In this document: positions 15,696-17,045 of the stretch, piece after piece
How positions within the stretch are numbered: the stretch's first letter is position 1
How the letters are laid out: each line of letters starts with the position of its first letter
Source of the DNA: Candidatus Omnitrophota bacterium
GTDB taxonomy: Bacteria; Ratteibacteria; UBA8468; B48-G9; JAFGKM01
Assembly (NCBI GenBank): GCA_022704985.1
Contig: JAKJFI010000005.1
Span: forward strand, 1-17,045
Reading direction: 5' to 3'
DNA length: 17,045 nt
Notes under the pieces: model-generated
What the model was told of the DNA's origin: nothing
The model's input: only the letters and a program-made list of their open reading frames with translations
The model's database searches: none
Position numbers and translations under genes: made by a program

Positions 15696-15718
15696 TGAGC
15701 CGACTGAAATTTCTCACA
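15696..15718 (+). repeat. 23-bp direct repeat, copy 2
   Basis: Exact copy of 15478-15500. It ends one base before the stop codon of the minus-strand membrane-protein gene, so the repeat zone fills the whole space between tRNA-Gly and that gene. Confidence 0.9.
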
Positions 15719-15719
15719 A

Positions 15720-16187
15720 CTATTTCTCCGCCAGTTCGATGAGTTTTTCAAATCTTTTGCGGGACGGGAAATATCTCATCTGAAGCGATAGGGTTAGTAT
15801 CACGAAGAGTGCGAGCCATGTGAGATTTCCGCATATGAGAAATCCAACAAATCCCATTACCGAAATCATGTTCAACAGCCACATGAGGATGAATACGTAT
15901 GCAAAATACGAGGAAAGATTTTCATCTTTTCTTTGACGGTCGGCAACAAAGAGCCGGTTCGCAAAGAAGTCAGATATGCCGTCGCAAAAGAAAAATATCA
16001 TGATGCCTATTGCGAACAGCACGTATTGTACTATCCTTGCCGCACCCTGTTCATAGTTTTTTACAAGTCCGTCAGATACTCTGTTCGCGAGTATTATGCC
16101 TGCAAACATTATTAAGAAAGGAAATACCATGGAAAATATACCCAGTTGTCCGATTTTCTTCCAGTACCTGTTGTCAGGATTACTCAT
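15720..16187 (-). CDS. Hypothetical four-helix membrane protein
   Basis: I do not recognise the family. From ATG 16187 it has 155 residues. A short N-terminal tail (MSNPDNRYWKKIG) precedes helix 1 (IFSMVFPFLIMFAGIILA). Then come a soluble stretch with VSDGLVKNYEQGA, helix 2 (IVQYVLFAIGIMIFFFCDG), a polar loop with FVADRQRKDENLS, helix 3 (YVFILMWLLNMISVMGFVGF) and helix 4 (LTWLALFVILTLSLQM). A basic tail, YFPSRKRFEKLIELAEK, follows. ATG 16187 has GGAGG five bases upstream; ATG 16199 is in frame but has no such site. Longer extensions would pass the predicted transcription start. A promoter at 16256-16228 serves it. It is flanked by the repeat zone and, divergently, by tRNA-Arg. Confidence 0.8.
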   Translation of the reverse strand: MSNPDNRYWKKIGQLGIFSMVFPFLIMFAGIILANRVSDGLVKNYEQGAARIVQYVLFAIGIMIFFFCDGISDFFANRLFVADRQRKDENLSSYFAYVFILMWLLNMISVMGFVGFLICGNLTWLALFVILTLSLQMRYFPSRKRFEKLIELAEK

Positions 16188-16227
16188 TAGTCCCTCCATA
16201 AGGCGAGCTATTAAGAACGATGCTGAA

Positions 16228-16256
16228 ATTTTACAACAAACCTGTGAATCTGTCCA
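16228..16256 (-). promoter_or_regulatory. Promoter of the four-helix membrane protein gene
   Basis: On the minus strand TGGACA (16256-16251), a 17-bp spacer and TAAAAT (16233-16228). The predicted start near 16221 gives a leader of about 34 nt ending at ATG 16187 and excludes the longer upstream reading frame. Confidence 0.7.
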
Positions 16257-16286
16257 TTCTCGTTGCGGCGCATATGATTTACCATC

Positions 16287-16315
16287 TTGACTATAAATGC
16301 ACCGGGAGATAAAAT
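16287..16315 (+). promoter_or_regulatory. Promoter of tRNA-Arg, divergent from the membrane protein gene
   Basis: TTGACT (16287-16292), a 17-bp spacer and TAAAAT (16310-16315), about 62 bp before the tRNA 5' end. It is the only convincing plus-strand promoter ahead of tRNA-Arg, the small membrane protein gene and pyrE. Confidence 0.8.
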
Positions 16316-16377
16316 ATATCGCGATAAACATTCTTTTATGCAAAACCGGCGAGTCAACCTGAGGGAAATTCTACGAT

Positions 16378-16450
16378 GCGCCTGTAGCTCAAAGGATAGA
16401 GCATCTGCCTTCTAAGCAGAGGGTTGCCCGTTCGAGTCGGGCCAGGCGTA
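16378..16450 (+). tRNA. tRNA-Arg (anticodon TCT), CCA not encoded
   Basis: Cloverleaf: acceptor GCGCCTG pairs with CAGGCGT, so position 1-72 is a G-U pair, and the discriminator is A. The anticodon stem TCTGC/GCAGA has loop CTTCTAA, giving TCT. The T arm is GCCCG-TTCGAGT-CGGGC. CTCC follows instead of CCA, so the 3' end needs a CCA-adding enzyme, unlike the tRNA-Gly here. It would read AGA and AGG codons. Confidence 0.96.
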
Positions 16451-16499
16451 CTCCTGTCAGGTGCGGCAAATAGTTTGCAGACTGTAAAAGCAGGGCTAA

Positions 16500-16518
16500 C
16501 CTGTAGAGATGCTACAGG
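16500..16518 (+). other. Hairpin in the leader of the small membrane protein gene
   Basis: Perfect seven-base arms CCTGTAG (16500-16506) and CTACAGG (16512-16518) around a five-base loop, ending just before the AAAGGAG ribosome site. No T-run follows, so it is not a standard terminator. It may stabilise or process the transcript after the tRNA is removed, or affect ribosome access. An upstream CAGGT (16458-16462) could compete for the ACCTG of the first arm. Confidence 0.4.
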
Positions 16519-16533
16519 GGAAAGGAGATATAA

Positions 16534-16779
16534 ATGCTGACATGGATAATCATAATTCTTGTGATGGGGCTGATGCTCCTTTTCGGCACTGATTTTGTTG
16601 TCGCCAACAAGCTTGTGAATCCTATCGGGATTATCATTACTCTTATCAGTGTGGGTATTGGAATAAGGATGTCCGCTCTTCGCAGGAAAGGCAATAGAGA
16701 GAAAACGGCGGCGCGTATAAGGGAACTGGAAGATAAAATAAAAGAGCTCACAGAAGGCAAAGAGCAGAAGCAGGCGTAA
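16534..16779 (+). CDS. Small two-helix membrane protein with charged C-terminal helix
   Basis: Unrecognised 81-residue protein. Helix 1 (LTWIIIILVMGLMLLFGTDFVV, about 2-23) and helix 2 (PIGIIITLISVGIGIRM, about 29-45) form a hairpin. They are followed by a basic turn (RRKGNREK) and a charged helix (ARIRELEDKIKELTEGKEQK) with heptad-like leucine/isoleucine spacing, likely a cytoplasmic coiled coil. ATG 16534 has AAAGGAG at a good distance. It lies 83 bp after tRNA-Arg and 49 bp before pyrE on the same strand with no clear promoter between, so the three may be co-transcribed. Its role is unknown. Confidence 0.8.
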   Translation: MLTWIIIILVMGLMLLFGTDFVVANKLVNPIGIIITLISVGIGIRMSALRRKGNREKTAARIRELEDKIKELTEGKEQKQA

Positions 16780-16828
16780 ATAGAGCGTTCTTCTCAAGCG
16801 AAAGTTTTTTTCACAGGAGATATGTTTT

Positions 16829-17045
16829 ATGGAAAAAAACATGAAGGAGATGAAAGACAGACTTCTCGGTCTCATTAAAGAGAGAGCGTTATTTCTTGGA
16901 AAGAGAAAGCTGTCTTCAGGAAAGATAAGCAATTGCTACATCGACGGCAAACTCATAACCTGCGACCCTGAAGGGCTGTATCTGACCGGCAAGATTATCC
17001 TGTCAATGATAGGGCAGGAAAAAATAGATGCCATAGGCGGGATGA
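16829..17045 (+). CDS. pyrE: PyrE, orotate phosphoribosyltransferase (partial, N-terminal 72 residues)
   Basis: Enzyme of pyrimidine synthesis joining orotate and PRPP to give OMP. The visible part has the family's N-terminal signature KLSSGKISNCYIDGKLIT followed by CDPEGLYLTGKIIL, where SSGK-x-S-x-YID contacts substrate, and it ends at AIGGM. The catalytic lysine region and PRPP loop lie beyond the right edge. ATG 16829 has AGGAGA eight bases upstream; an in-frame ATG at 16841 is a less likely start. An out-of-frame ATG at 16822 is ignored. Confidence 0.92.
   Translation, partial: MEKNMKEMKDRLLGLIKERALFLGKRKLSSGKISNCYIDGKLITCDPEGLYLTGKIILSMIGQEKIDAIGGM

Noticed and set aside
15424..15718. 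CRISPR array
   Set aside because: Only two copies of each repeat, unequal spacing and no regular spacers or cas genes.

Overview
The window is a piece of bacterial chromosome. It is gene-dense, uses Shine-Dalgarno starts, and has promoters close to the sigma70 consensus (TTGACA/TTGACT, 16-17 bp, TATAAT/TAAAAT). MurE carries the DNPR motif of meso-diaminopimelate-adding enzymes, so the peptidoglycan is probably DAP-type. GroEL lacks the GGM tail common in Proteobacteria, and there is no CIRCE operator in front of groES. I suspect an uncultured deep-branching diderm lineage; something like Omnitrophota or a relative is a guess, not a result.

Layout. (1) 1-9586, minus strand: a canonical dcw (division and cell wall) operon. 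From a promoter at 9586-9558 it reads mraZ, rsmH, ftsL, ftsI, murE, murF, mraY, murD, ftsW, with ftsW running off the left edge. Genes overlap or nearly touch, so the cluster is probably one transcript making and polymerising lipid II at the septum. (2) 9601-12543, minus strand: a second unit from a strong promoter whose first gene looks leaderless. It holds a coiled-coil zinc-ribbon protein, RNase HI, RNase P RNA (rnpB) and an L-rhamnose isomerase-type gene, and ends in a composite terminator. (3) 12540-15096, minus strand: groES-groEL from a consensus promoter, closed by a textbook terminator, followed by queF (queuosine biosynthesis). (4) 15100-16330: tRNA-Gly(CCC) on the plus strand, then a repeat zone in which the tRNA 3' end and its flank are duplicated 113 bp downstream, with a hairpin-rich insertion in the second copy. 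A four-helix membrane protein of unknown function lies on the minus strand. (5) 16287-17045, plus strand: tRNA-Arg(UCU), a small two-helix membrane protein and the start of pyrE, possibly one transcript.

Most of the window is ordinary housekeeping DNA. The least explained part is 15424-15718, the tRNA-end duplication with its structured insertion. Other points worth a look are the leaderless zinc-ribbon gene whose -35 box contains the queF stop codon, the isolated rhamnose isomerase between rnpB and mraZ, and a mini-ORF with an in-frame TGA upstream of groES. I found no convincing new defence or mobile system.
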